DNA from: Methylocystis iwaonis
Lineage (GTDB): Bacteria; Pseudomonadota; Alphaproteobacteria; Rhizobiales; Beijerinckiaceae
Assembly: GCF_027925385.1 (NCBI RefSeq)
Contig: NZ_AP027142.1
Coordinates: 3,062,501-3,126,500, forward strand
Reading direction: 5' to 3'
Length of the DNA stretch: 64,000 nucleotides
Under the pieces are notes generated by a model, which saw only the letters and a list, made by a program, of their open reading frames with translations, was not told the DNA's origin and did not search any database. This document shows, piece by piece, positions 19,278 to 27,706 of the stretch (positions are counted from its first letter, which is position 1; the number at the start of each line of letters is the position of its first letter). A program made the position numbers and the translations under genes.

Positions 19278-20120
19278 ATGACCGATCACTGGACGCCGCC
19301 GACTGTCTCGCCGACTGACCGCGAGGCGCTTGCGCGGCTTTTCGGCAATCTCGTCGTCAGCGCCGGCGCGCTGGCGATGGAGGTGCTGGCGCGTCCCAAT
19401 CTCGACTCCCGCCTCAAGGACGACAAATCGCCGGTCACCGAGGCGGACGAGCGGGTCGAAGATTATCTACTGGCTGCGCTCGCGCGCGATCTTCCCGGCG
19501 TGCCGATCATCGCCGAGGAAGCGGCGGCGCGCGGCGAGACCATGACGCATGGCGAGGCCTTCCTGCTCATCGACCCGATCGACGGCACGCGCGAATTCCT
19601 CGCACGCAGCCCGGAATTCACCGTCAATCTCGCGCTTATCGTCGACGGCGCCCCCGTGGCCGGCGCCATCTCCGCGCCGGCGGGATCGAAAGTCTGGTTT
19701 GGCGGCCTCGAAAGCTATTTGGCCGACGCCGCGCCCGGCGGCGCCTTGCCGGCGCCGCAGGAGTGGCGGCGCCTGCGCACGCGCAAGCCGCCAGTAGAGG
19801 GAATGACCGCGCTCGTCTCCAAGTCGCATCTCGATGCGGAAACGCAAGCCTTTATTGCGCGCCTGCCCATCGCCGAGCGCCTGTCTGTCGGCTCATCCTT
19901 GAAGTTCTGCGCAGTGGCGGAGGGAAGAGCGGACGTCTATCCCCGCTTCGGACCGACCATGGAATGGGACACGGCCGCGGGCGACGCTATTTTACGCGCC
20001 GCCGGGGGCGTCGTGCTCGATCCCTCGGGCGCCCCGCTGCGCTACAACAAGTCGCACGAGAAATACCTCAACGGCCCCTTCATCGCCTGGGGCGATCCCG
20101 CGTCGGCAACGCTTTCTTAA
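19278..20120 (+). CDS. cysQ: 3'(2'),5'-bisphosphate nucleotidase CysQ
   Basis: Hydrolyses 3'-phosphoadenosine 5'-phosphate to AMP, recycling the by-product of sulfate activation. 280 residues of the inositol-monophosphatase fold, with metal-site motifs IIAEEAAARG, DPIDGTREFL and the C-terminal WDTAAGDAIL. GGVVLDPSGAPLRYNKS near the end matches CysQ better than inositol monophosphatase. Other sulfur genes are not adjacent. The ATG at 19278 fits the family N-terminus. Confidence 0.93.
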   Translation: MTDHWTPPTVSPTDREALARLFGNLVVSAGALAMEVLARPNLDSRLKDDKSPVTEADERVEDYLLAALARDLPGVPIIAEEAAARGETMTHGEAFLLIDPIDGTREFLARSPEFTVNLALIVDGAPVAGAISAPAGSKVWFGGLESYLADAAPGGALPAPQEWRRLRTRKPPVEGMTALVSKSHLDAETQAFIARLPIAERLSVGSSLKFCAVAEGRADVYPRFGPTMEWDTAAGDAILRAAGGVVLDPSGAPLRYNKSHEKYLNGPFIAWGDPASATLS

Positions 20121-20249
20121 CGACGTCGCGCGACTTTTACGCAAGTTGGCGACGCCGCCGCTGGGCTGACGTATTGGCGCCGCGCGACTGCCGCACTCGA
20201 CGTCGAGGCGTCGAGCATCGGTTATTTGCGTTTTGGAGCCCTTGTGATC

Positions 20250-20834
20250 ATGAGCGTCTTGTCTTCATCCCGCCGCGACCTTCTCCGTCTCGCCGCCGCC
20301 GCTGCGGCCAGCGCCGCGCTTCCCTCTCTTGCGCGCGCCGCCCAGCGCCCGGAAACCTACACGAGCGGCGAGATCGTCGAGAACGGCCATCACTTTTTCG
20401 GCTCCATCTCGCGCGGCCTCGCAGAGGGGCTGGAGCGCGCCAATAAGCAATGGGGCAAGCCCAACGCCTATATCCTCGGCCAGGAAGCCGGAGGCGCCTT
20501 CATCGGCGGGGTGCGTTACGGCGAAGGCACGATGTTCACGCGCAATGCGGGGCAGAAACGCGTCTATTGGCAGGGCCCGTCGATCGGCTTCGACGCCGGC
20601 GCCGACGGCGACCGCACCATGATGCTGGTTTATAATCTGCCCGACGTCGAGGCGATCTATCGCCGCTATGCGGGCGTCAATGGCTCGGCCTATCTCGTCG
20701 GCGGATTGGGCTTCACCGCGCTAAATAACGAGGACGTCATCGTGATGCCGGTGCGCTCGGGCGTCGGCGCGCGCCTCGGCGTCGCGCTCGGCTATCTGAA
20801 ATTCACGCCGGACTCGACCTGGAATCCGTTCTGA
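20250..20834 (+). CDS. DUF1134 (EipA-type) periplasmic protein
   Basis: 194 residues from the ATG at 20250. An RRDLLRL twin-arginine-like motif and a hydrophobic, alanine-rich segment ending LARA form the signal. The mature domain (GGAFIGGVRYGEGTMFTRNA, VYWQGPSIGFDAGADGDR) matches DUF1134, whose Brucella member EipA is a small periplasmic beta-barrel needed for envelope integrity. The same family is expected in most Hyphomicrobiales. An in-frame alternative start at 20226 would precede the signal by eight residues. Confidence 0.88.
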   Translation: MSVLSSSRRDLLRLAAAAAASAALPSLARAAQRPETYTSGEIVENGHHFFGSISRGLAEGLERANKQWGKPNAYILGQEAGGAFIGGVRYGEGTMFTRNAGQKRVYWQGPSIGFDAGADGDRTMMLVYNLPDVEAIYRRYAGVNGSAYLVGGLGFTALNNEDVIVMPVRSGVGARLGVALGYLKFTPDSTWNPF

Positions 20835-20983
20835 GGGCCTGGGGCAGCTTCGGCTGCGGCGGCGATGTCGACACCCTGAGGAAGCGACGAAGCGCGGCCC
20901 CCTATAAAAACGCCTAAAAACTAGGCTATCATGCAGGTTAACGGCCCTATATAAGAGACGGACAACAGATTTGGATAAGTTTG

Positions 20984-21505
20984 ATGGCCGGCTGGTCGCC
21001 AGAAATTGCTAATGAATTTATCCGCCTTGCACAGGCGGCCGGCCATTCTTTTACCCAAATGCAGCTCCAGAAGCTCGTCTATATTGCGCACGGATGGGCG
21101 CTTGCGATCACTGGAGCCCCCCTGACGGTTGATGCTCCCGAAGCGTGGGAATATGGACCCGTGTATCGCTCGCTAAGGTCCGCTCTAAGGACCTATGGCG
21201 CATCTCCTATTACGCATGAGATCACAAACTCACAGTATTTTCCTGCGGCATTTACGGATGCGCCTGGTGCGCCGGCGCGAGCCACGCTATCGGGTAATGA
21301 AAGGCAAATTATCAATAGGGTATTTGCCGATTATGGGCGCTTCCACGCGTTCCAATTGTCCGCATTGACGCACCAACCCGGAACCCCATGGAGTGACGTC
21401 TATCGGAACGGGCTCGGTAAGTTTGAACAAATTCCGAACGACCTTATAAGGCAACACTTTGTCGACCTCGCCATTAGAAGGCAGCCAGCCGCAGCTAACC
21501 ATTGA
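20984..21505 (+). CDS. Panacea-domain (DUF4065/SocA-like) protein, candidate antitoxin
   Basis: A 173-residue protein of the Panacea/DUF4065 family. Visible family features are the N-terminal MQLQKLVYIAHGWALAI, the WEYGPVYRSLRSALRTYG block and the C-terminal LSALTHQPGTPWSDVY. Panacea domains act as antitoxins in many toxin-antitoxin operons (PanA) and as the proteolytic adaptor-type antitoxin SocA. The reading frame could begin one codon earlier (TTG). It overlaps by 47 bp a small membrane-protein gene, the arrangement expected for a PanAT pair. Codon use is visibly less GC-rich than neighbouring core genes. Confidence 0.85.
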   Translation: MAGWSPEIANEFIRLAQAAGHSFTQMQLQKLVYIAHGWALAITGAPLTVDAPEAWEYGPVYRSLRSALRTYGASPITHEITNSQYFPAAFTDAPGAPARATLSGNERQIINRVFADYGRFHAFQLSALTHQPGTPWSDVYRNGLGKFEQIPNDLIRQHFVDLAIRRQPAAANH

Positions 21506-21878
21506 TGCCATCGATAGTGGCATCCCGGTCGTAGCGGCGAAGAACGCTCCCGACAGGAAGGATAAGCTAGAGCGCGAAGACCTTGAGCTGGATGGAATCC
21601 GGCTCAAGAACCTTTTGGCGAAGTCGCAGATCAAGAATGTTAAAGCGGACCGTCGTATGAGAAAAACATACGCCGCTCGCATACTCAAATATTTAGAACT
21701 ATATTCCTTAGGCGTTGGCTTTCTCGTTTTCCTACATGGGACGCATCTGAAAGGCTTCTCTTTAGAAGAGAACATTCTCGCCGCTCTTGTCGGGAGCACG
21801 GCCGTCGCAGCTATTGGGCTTGTCGGGTTCATCGCTAAGGGGCTGTTTCGATCGCCACCGGATCAAAATACAAACTGA
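21459..21878 (+). CDS. Small two-helix membrane protein, candidate Panacea-linked toxin
   Basis: 139 residues from a TTG at 21459, inside the end of the Panacea gene (47 bp overlap). Residues 30-75 are charged and probably helical; hydrophobic segments lie at about 80-94 (YSLGVGFLVFLHG) and 104-128 (ILAALVGSTAVAAIGLVGFI). No family was recognised. Some toxins paired with Panacea antitoxins are small membrane proteins, so a toxin role is inferred from position and topology only. The start codon is uncertain. Confidence 0.6.
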   Translation: MSTSPLEGSQPQLTIDAIDSGIPVVAAKNAPDRKDKLEREDLELDGIRLKNLLAKSQIKNVKADRRMRKTYAARILKYLELYSLGVGFLVFLHGTHLKGFSLEENILAALVGSTAVAAIGLVGFIAKGLFRSPPDQNTN

Positions 21879-21977
21879 CCCACTACCAAGCCGCCGATGC
21901 TTTGATTTCACGCGCCAGACATGGCACTCTCGGGCCCGTCCCGCCCAAAAGTCCCGAGGGGGCGCGAGGTTGACGTC

Positions 21978-22988
21978 TTGATCGAACAGGCGATGTATTT
22001 CGCGCTCGGCTTTCTCGTCGCCGGGCTCATCACCCTTCTCTTCCTGCCGGCCTTCTGGCGGCGCGCCATGCGCCTTTCCATGCGCCGGCTGCAAATGCTC
22101 GCCCCCATGTCCATGGAGGAGGTCATCGCCGAGCGCGATCTGCTGCGCGCCGATTTCGCCCTGCGTGAGCGCCGGCTGGAGCAGGAGATGGAAGCGGTGA
22201 AGGCCTCGAAGGCCGACGACCTCGCCGCCGTCGGCCGCCACGCCGCGCGCGTCCTCGAGGCGGAAACGGCGCGCAAGAAAGCCGAGGCGGATAACCGCGA
22301 CATGGAATTGCGGCTGCGCGAGTCGCAGAAAATACTGGCCGAGCGCACCGACCTTTTGCGCTCCACCGAGCTTGCGCTGCATGAGATGACCGAACGCGCC
22401 GATCGTTGGGTCGAGCGCCTGCGGCTGCTCGAATCCGACAAGGAAGAGCTCGGCCGCGAGAAGGAAGCGCAATATAGCCGCGTCGTCGCGCATGAAGCCA
22501 AGATCGGCGCGCTGCACGAGCAGAACACGCAGCTCCAGCGCGAATTCGACGCGATGAAAGAGGAATTCGCCCGCGTGTCCGAAGAGGCGGGCCATGTCCC
22601 CGGCCTCGTCAAAGACCTGTCGGCGGCAAAGGAAGAACTCGAAAAGACGCGCGCCGAGCGGGAGACTCTGCTCCAGGAGCGCGACAAGGCGCGCGCCGAA
22701 GGCGCGGCCGAGAAGGAGCGCCGCGAGAACGAGGTCGAGCGCCTCGAAAACGCCCTGCGCGCCGCGCGCGCGGAAGCGCGCGAGGGCGCCGACAGGCTGG
22801 AGATCGCGCGCGCCGACAACGCCATGCTGCAGGGCGCCAATGAGGCGCTACGCGCCGAGCGCGCCCAGCAGCGCCTCGCCGGCGCTCAGCCCTCCCAAGC
22901 CGACCTCGCCGCGCTGCGAGAGGCGCTCACGAGCTTCGGCAACCGTGTTGTGGACCTCGTCGAGCCCGTCCACGAGCGCGCAGGCTGA
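21978..22988 (+). CDS. Membrane-anchored long coiled-coil protein
   Basis: About 336 residues. An N-terminal transmembrane helix (YFALGFLVAGLITLLFLPAF) is followed by a basic stretch, then about 280 residues of charged heptad-like sequence rich in Glu, Arg, Ala and Leu, a probable coiled coil. The TTG at 21978 has a CGAGG ribosome site nine bases before and puts the helix near the N-terminus; an ATG at 21921 would add 19 residues with no ribosome site. Function unknown; similar proteins are common in Hyphomicrobiales. Confidence 0.75.
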   Translation: MIEQAMYFALGFLVAGLITLLFLPAFWRRAMRLSMRRLQMLAPMSMEEVIAERDLLRADFALRERRLEQEMEAVKASKADDLAAVGRHAARVLEAETARKKAEADNRDMELRLRESQKILAERTDLLRSTELALHEMTERADRWVERLRLLESDKEELGREKEAQYSRVVAHEAKIGALHEQNTQLQREFDAMKEEFARVSEEAGHVPGLVKDLSAAKEELEKTRAERETLLQERDKARAEGAAEKERRENEVERLENALRAARAEAREGADRLEIARADNAMLQGANEALRAERAQQRLAGAQPSQADLAALREALTSFGNRVVDLVEPVHERAG

Positions 22989-22989
22989 C

Positions 22990-23071
22990 CGTCATTGCGA
23001 GGAGCGCAGCGACGAAGCAAACCAGAGCAGCTATCCTGGCCCTGGATTGCTTCGCTGTGCTCGCAATGACG
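22990..23071. repeat. Family A palindromic repeat, copy 5
   Basis: CGTCATTGCGAGGAGCGCAG ... GATTGCTTCGCTG ... GCTCGCAATGACG, immediately after the coiled-coil gene stop. Confidence 0.85.
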
Positions 23072-23142
23072 GCCGCGGCTTGACCACTGTCGCGCCCTTT
23101 GGTTTGAAGGGGCCCGTTCAACAGTCCCACAGAGGCCCGCCC

Positions 23143-23424
23143 TTGCTCTTCGTCGCCCTTTGCTTCGACAAGCCCGGTCACGTCGACCTGCGCATGTCCA
23201 CCCGCGCCGCCCATCTCGCCTTTCTCGACGCGCATGCGGCGCAAGTGAAGCTCGCCGGCCCCTTTGTCGAGAACGACAAGCCGGTCGGCTCCATGCTCAT
23301 CCTCGATTGCCCAGACGAAGCCTCGGCCCGCGCCTTGCTTGCGAAGGATCCATACGCGGCGGCCGGCCTTTTCGAGCGCGTCGAGCTCAAGGCCTGGAAG
23401 CGCGTCGTGGGCGCGGAGCTATAG
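23143..23424 (+). CDS. YciI-like protein
   Basis: 93 residues from a TTG at 23143 (LFVALCFDKPGHVDLRMSTR). The ferredoxin-like YciI fold is recognised from RAAHLAFLDAHAAQVKLAGP with its conserved His, then GSMLILDCPDEASARALLA and DPYAAAGLFERVELKAWKRV. Enzymatic role unknown; related domains catalyse small aromatic conversions. The stop codon directly abuts the EVE-domain start, so the two form an operon. Confidence 0.88.
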   Translation: MLFVALCFDKPGHVDLRMSTRAAHLAFLDAHAAQVKLAGPFVENDKPVGSMLILDCPDEASARALLAKDPYAAAGLFERVELKAWKRVVGAEL

Positions 23425-23841
23425 ATGGCGCATTGGCTTTTGAAGAGCGAACCCTCGAAATGGTCCTGGGACCAGCAGGTCGAGGCGGGCGCGAAAGGCA
23501 CGTTCTGGAACGGCGTGCGCAACCATCTCGCCAAGAAACATCTGATGGCGATGAAGAAGGGCGAACGCGGCTTCTTCTACCACTCCAACGAAGAGCGCGC
23601 GATCGTCGGCATTGTAGAGATTATCAAGGAATATTACCCCGACCACACCGACGAGACCGGCAAATTCGGCATGGTCGACGTGAAGGCGGTGAAGCCGTTG
23701 AAGAAGCCCGTCACGCTCGCGCAGATCAAGGCGGAGCCGCGGCTCGCAGACATGGTGCTCGTGAATAATTCACGCCTGTCCGTGCAGCCGGTGACCGATG
23801 CGGAATGGGCCATCGTGCTAGAGTTGGCGGGGGCGAACTGA
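23425..23841 (+). CDS. EVE domain protein
   Basis: A 138-residue single EVE (PUA-like) domain: the N-terminal HWLLKSEPSKWSWD, WNGVRNHLAKKHL and GFFYHSNEERAIVGIVEI are diagnostic. EVE/YTH-type pockets bind modified bases in DNA or RNA. Free-standing EVE proteins are widespread housekeeping genes in Alphaproteobacteria, and in other contexts EVE domains are fused to restriction enzymes. A GGAG ribosome site lies seven bases before the ATG, inside the YciI gene. Confidence 0.92.
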   Translation: MAHWLLKSEPSKWSWDQQVEAGAKGTFWNGVRNHLAKKHLMAMKKGERGFFYHSNEERAIVGIVEIIKEYYPDHTDETGKFGMVDVKAVKPLKKPVTLAQIKAEPRLADMVLVNNSRLSVQPVTDAEWAIVLELAGAN

Positions 23842-23907
23842 CTCCCGGAGCCGCGTAAGCAAGGATAGAAAATTAGAATTGAAAAAGCATTTTAGAGGAG
23901 GGGGATT

Positions 23908-24202
23908 TTGGAACTCGGCAAACTGGTCTGCGGAAGCAACGATGCGCCGTGCACAGCGAACGCCACTTTGAATCTTTTGAGCAGCTCGATCGATCGCTTT
24001 TCCCTTAGATCTGTCAACTATTTAAATAACGAATTCTCAGATGAAGCTGCCTTATTTGGCGCGTTCTGCGCCAGAGCAGCTCTTGAGAATGCGTGCGCAG
24101 CGCTCGTCGGCCGCCTGGACCCATTCAGGATGCTTTATTTGACCGAATTCCAGTCTCAAGGTGGCTTTGAATACGGAAAGTCAGCGAAATCAGGGTTTAA
24201 GT
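23908..24202 (+). pseudogene. 5' fragment of an unrecognised gene split by an IS3-family element
   Basis: Starts at a TTG after a strong GAGGAGGGGG ribosome site; about 98 codons remain before the element, and the frame then runs into it and stops at 24243. The sequence contains ALFGAFCARAALENACAALV and RLDPFRMLYLTEFQ, mainly helical. The 3' part resumes at about 25556 in an open frame (RQARPALGDVLADEKPNPNL) after the element. Intact, the protein would be about 255 residues, directly upstream of and overlapping the ATPase gene. Base composition is more AT-rich than the core genes. Function unknown. Confidence 0.75.
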
Positions 24203-24298
24203 GGACAGGAGAGCCGGCCTCACGAATTCGGACAGTAGCTTGAGTGGATTTTCTGCCTGACAGCGGCGAGGATTCTCGCTGCGAATCAGGAGCATTCG

Positions 24299-24607
24299 AT
24301 GACGAAGCGAAGCCGCCGGACGCATTCTCCGGCCTTCAAGGCGAAAGTGGCTTTGGCCGCGATCAAGGGCGAGAAGACGCTGGCCGAGCTGGCGCAGCAG
24401 TTTGACGTCCACCCGAACCAGATCACGACGTGGCGAAGCCAGTTGCTGGAAGGCGCGGCCGGCGTTTTCGGGCAGGATAAGACGGAGCCGAAAGAGGCCG
24501 CCGTCGACCTGAAGGGTCTTCACGCGAAGATCGGCGAACTCACGTTGGAGAACGATTTTTTGTCCGGCGCGCTCACAAAAGCGGGATTGCTGAGCGCAAA
24601 AAGATGA
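24299..24607 (+). CDS. IS3-family transposase OrfA
   Basis: 102 residues with the N-terminal helix-turn-helix typical of IS3 OrfA ([37 protein letters not shown]), followed by a short leucine-zipper-like helix ([16 protein letters not shown]). It binds the terminal repeats. The stop overlaps the orfB start as ATGA, just after CAAAAAG, where a frameshift could make the OrfAB fusion. Confidence 0.93.
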   Translation: MTKRSRRTHSPAFKAKVALAAIKGEKTLAELAQQFDVHPNQITTWRSQLLEGAAGVFGQDKTEPKEAAVDLKGLHAKIGELTLENDFLSGALTKAGLLSAKR

Positions 24608-25431
24608 TCGACCGCGATCACGATCTTTCGATCGCCCGGCAGGCGAAGGCGCTGGGCGTCGCCCGCAGCTCCGTCTACTACAGGCCGCGGCCGGTTTCGG
24701 CCGAGGACCTCGAGCTGATGCGCCGTCTCGACGCGCTGCATCTCGAACACCCCTTCGCGGGCGCGCGGATGCTGCGCGATCTTCTGCGGCGCGAGGGCGT
24801 CGCCGTGGGCCGCCGGCATGTCGCGACATTGATGAAGCGGATGGGGATCGAGGCGCTCTATCGGCGGCCGAACACGAGCAAGCCTGCGCCGGGACACAAG
24901 GTGTACCCGTATCTGCTGCGCGGGGTGAAGATCGAACGGCCGAACCAGGTCTGGGCGACGGACATCAGCTACATCCCGATGCGGCGCGGCTTCGTCTATC
25001 TCGCAGCGGTCGTCGACGTCTTCACGCGGCGCGTCCTGTCGCATCGCGTGTCGATCACTATGGAGGCGGAGTTCTGCGTCGAAGCCTTGAAGGAGGCCCT
25101 GGCGAAATACGGCAAGCCAGAGATTTTCAACACGGACCAAGGCAGCCAGTTCACCAGTCTCGACTTCACCGGCGTGCTGCTCGATGCGAAAATATCGATC
25201 AGCATGGACGGCAAGGGCGCGTGGCGGGACAATGTCTTCGTCGAGCGGCTGTGGCGCAGCGTGAAATACGAGGAGGTCTATCTCAAGGCCTATGACAGCA
25301 TGTCCGAGGCGCGCGCCTCGATCGGCCGCTATCTGGCCTTCTACAACGAGGGGCGCCCGCATACGGCGCTTGACGGGCGCACGCCCGACGAGGCCTACTT
25401 CGGCATCAAGGAAACGGCGATGGCCGCATGA
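24604..25431 (+). CDS. IS3-family transposase OrfB (DDE integrase core)
   Basis: 275 residues: an HTH_21-like N-terminus ([20 protein letters not shown]), then an rve integrase core with the catalytic triad in [20 protein letters not shown] and the glutamate of [15 protein letters not shown]. Ends with the typical [19 protein letters not shown]. No stop or frameshift was seen, so the element may be active. Confidence 0.95.
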   Translation: MIDRDHDLSIARQAKALGVARSSVYYRPRPVSAEDLELMRRLDALHLEHPFAGARMLRDLLRREGVAVGRRHVATLMKRMGIEALYRRPNTSKPAPGHKVYPYLLRGVKIERPNQVWATDISYIPMRRGFVYLAAVVDVFTRRVLSHRVSITMEAEFCVEALKEALAKYGKPEIFNTDQGSQFTSLDFTGVLLDAKISISMDGKGAWRDNVFVERLWRSVKYEEVYLKAYDSMSEARASIGRYLAFYNEGRPHTALDGRTPDEAYFGIKETAMAA

Positions 25432-25559
25432 CCATCGCCGTCGATTTTGTCGCAGCTCTGGTCGGGCCTAGGCCCTCCCGCCGCCGCGACAAAATCGAAA
25501 CGCCCCGCGTTCGGCAAACCCCGGCAGAGATCCACTCAAAATCCGCGGGGAGCTGTCCA

Positions 25560-26026
25560 GACAAGCGAGGCCAGCTCTAGGTGACGTCTTAGCCGATGAA
25601 AAACCAAATCCTAATTTATGGAACTCTGACCATAATCTTACGGCCATAAGCAGAGCGCTCTTTTCCCCGCACATGGACCACGTTTTTTGGAAACCTGCGT
25701 TTGAGTCCGCGCTAGATTTCATTGCCGACAAAGAAGACGGTGACATATTCATGGACTTGAAAAACATTGTACCTGAAACATTCATATCCGCCACGAAAGG
25801 AAGATGTGCGACACTTTATTCAAAGCTATCTAAAGGTGTGCATTGGGAGTTTTTCGTCTCATCTGTAGTGATGGACGAAGGGACACTGAAAGACGCAATT
25901 AGAGACAGCTGTATTCAGATCGCAAACATGGGCTTGGTGTCCCACTTTGTACCCACAGCCTACCGCTCACTTAACCCAGACGACGCACTAGACACATACA
26001 GAGAATTCAGAAAGGCGTTCCAGTGA
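25560..26026 (+). pseudogene. 3' fragment of the gene split by the IS3-family element
   Basis: An open frame of about 156 codons continues from the element edge to the stop at 26026. An internal ATG at 25673 could still give a 117-residue product. The sequence includes WKPAFESALDFIADKEDGDI, FISATKGRCATLYSKLSKGV followed by HWEFF, and the end DALDTYREFRKAFQ. The Arg ... Lys-Gly-Val-His spacing faintly recalls HEPN-type helical proteins, but this is only a suggestion. The stop overlaps the GTG start of the ATPase gene, so the pair was translationally coupled. Confidence 0.7.
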
Positions 26027-27528
26027 GCGAGCCAACTCTTGAAGACAATGATGCGGGATTAATTCTCGCGGCCGAAGAGTGCCCGTCGGAAAAATTCGCG
26101 GGCTACCATCATTTTTCACCGTTTGACGACGTCATAATCCGCAAGCTTTCTGCCCATGGCCCCGTTCTCCTTCGAGGAGGCCGTGGGAGCGGCAAGAGTG
26201 CACTTCTTATCGAGTCGCACCGACGGATGCGGGCCAACAGCTCGGCTTTTTCCGTATACATGAGCCTTCGTTATCTGCCGTTACTTCAATCAGACGGCCC
26301 AGAATACATCGGGCATTTTTGCACGCTACTTTCAAAAGAGATTGCGGCTGAGCTGGCTACCCAAAGTCATTCAGTCCAATTCGATTTCGCAGAAGACGAG
26401 GTAGAGCTTCAGATTTCCTTGGCTAAATTAGCAAAATCACTAACGAAGCGGATAGTTATCCTCTTCGACGACGCTGCTCACATCGGTCGCGAGAAGCCAC
26501 TTGAGGTATTTTTTGACCTTTTTCGAACATTGTCTAGTAACACCACGTCCTGCAAGGCGTCAATCTACCCCGGCGTAACAAAATTTGGGGTACGGTTTGA
26601 TGTATTCAACGACTCAACAGTCATAGACATAAGCAGATCAGATGTTTCTACTGGCGGATCCTATTTTAGTGACGTGATAAGAACCCGATATCCAAAACTA
26701 GCCCAGCGGGAGATATTTTCTGACAGATTGACGCCCGACAATTTCGCGAGCCTACTTGGCCGCGCCGTCGTCGGCAATATGCGAGCCTTTATCTTGGCTT
26801 GCAATCGATTCGATGACAAGGAGCGCATAAGCATTCCCGACGTAAACGCCTGCCTTCTTAACATGGCTGAAGATTATTATTGGCCTTTGATGGAAGAAGT
26901 TGCGCCAAAGCTTGGCGTTTACGAACCTCTCATAGAGCCAGCCTCTTCCGTGTTTGAGGCTCTTGTCGATCATCTCTCAAGGGCCGTGCGGACCAATGCA
27001 AAGATGATAGCTCAAGATCGAGTTACTATACACAGGAACATCGTGGGTCAGTTCTCGAAAATATTCGAGATATTGGAATATCTTGGCTTTATTGCCAAGC
27101 GAGAGGCATCCCGTGGAATGAAGTCGGGAGGGCGGGGCCCCGTTTTCGCCGTTAATCTTTGCAGCTTGTTGGAACAAGTGCCTTCCAAGCGGCTGACTAT
27201 CGAGATGATTGACGAATGGATCGGGGCCAAGCCGGATTTGGCAGAAATTCACTCCTCGGCAGCGACTTTCAACAACATTGTTCTGCCTCCGCTAGCTCCA
27301 GAAAATACGCTTGGAATTCTTAGTAAGAGCATCGATGTACTAGCAAAGTCACGGGCATACCCATATGGGCTAACCGAGGACAAAATCCTTCGCCTAAAAT
27401 CAGCCGGCATAACGACCATTCAGGAGCTTGCAAATTCATCGGAAAATAAATTGAAGCAAATCGAAATGGTGGGGCCCGCCACGGTTAAGCGGATACGGGA
27501 TGTTATGTTGCAAGCAATATGGATGTGA
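26023..27528 (+). CDS. ORC/CDC6-like P-loop ATPase with C-terminal helix-hairpin-helix
   Basis: 501 residues from a GTG at 26023 overlapping the preceding stop (GTGA). The N-terminal motif HHFSPFDDVIIRKLSAHGPV leads to Walker A GGRGSGKS (52-59) and Walker B IVILFDDAAH (Asp150-Asp151). A winged-helix-like middle (FEILEYLGFIAKREASRG) and a C-terminal helix-hairpin-helix (KILRLKSAGITTIQELANSS, EMVGPATVKRIRDV) follow. This resembles ORC/CDC6-type AAA+/STAND ATPases seen in mobile and defence contexts. AT-richer than the core genes. The upstream partner is broken by an IS, so the system is probably inactive in this strain. Substrate unknown. Confidence 0.8.
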   Translation: MSEPTLEDNDAGLILAAEECPSEKFAGYHHFSPFDDVIIRKLSAHGPVLLRGGRGSGKSALLIESHRRMRANSSAFSVYMSLRYLPLLQSDGPEYIGHFCTLLSKEIAAELATQSHSVQFDFAEDEVELQISLAKLAKSLTKRIVILFDDAAHIGREKPLEVFFDLFRTLSSNTTSCKASIYPGVTKFGVRFDVFNDSTVIDISRSDVSTGGSYFSDVIRTRYPKLAQREIFSDRLTPDNFASLLGRAVVGNMRAFILACNRFDDKERISIPDVNACLLNMAEDYYWPLMEEVAPKLGVYEPLIEPASSVFEALVDHLSRAVRTNAKMIAQDRVTIHRNIVGQFSKIFEILEYLGFIAKREASRGMKSGGRGPVFAVNLCSLLEQVPSKRLTIEMIDEWIGAKPDLAEIHSSAATFNNIVLPPLAPENTLGILSKSIDVLAKSRAYPYGLTEDKILRLKSAGITTIQELANSSENKLKQIEMVGPATVKRIRDVMLQAIWM

Positions 27529-27706
27529 TGAACGTCCCGCCGGGCTCCGGATCAAATTTCTCGAAGCCCTCACGCGACCTTCGGCCCGAAAGTTAGACGG
27601 CGCACGGCCTGAAGACGAATTCGACCTCAGGACAGAACGCCCGCTTTTGCTTGCGTGGCCGCATCGTTCTCGAACGAGGCCACGCCAGACGCGATGCTAC
27701 CTACGC

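Larger units (their letters stand above)
24203..25559 (+). mobile_element. IS3-family insertion sequence
   Basis: Carries overlapping orfA and orfB. The left end TGGACAG (24203) and the right end CTGTCCA (to 25559) are inverted. A second GGACAG at 24230 is followed by TTGAGTGGAT and TCTGCC, matching the inverted right-end stretch at 25523-25540, so the true left edge could be near 24229. No convincing target duplication was seen with either edge. It interrupts the first gene of the ATPase operon. Confidence 0.88.

Noticed and set aside
24196..25565. Target-site duplication of the IS3 element
   Set aside because: The bases next to either possible left edge (TTTAAG or GAATTC) do not repeat after the right edge (GACAAG).
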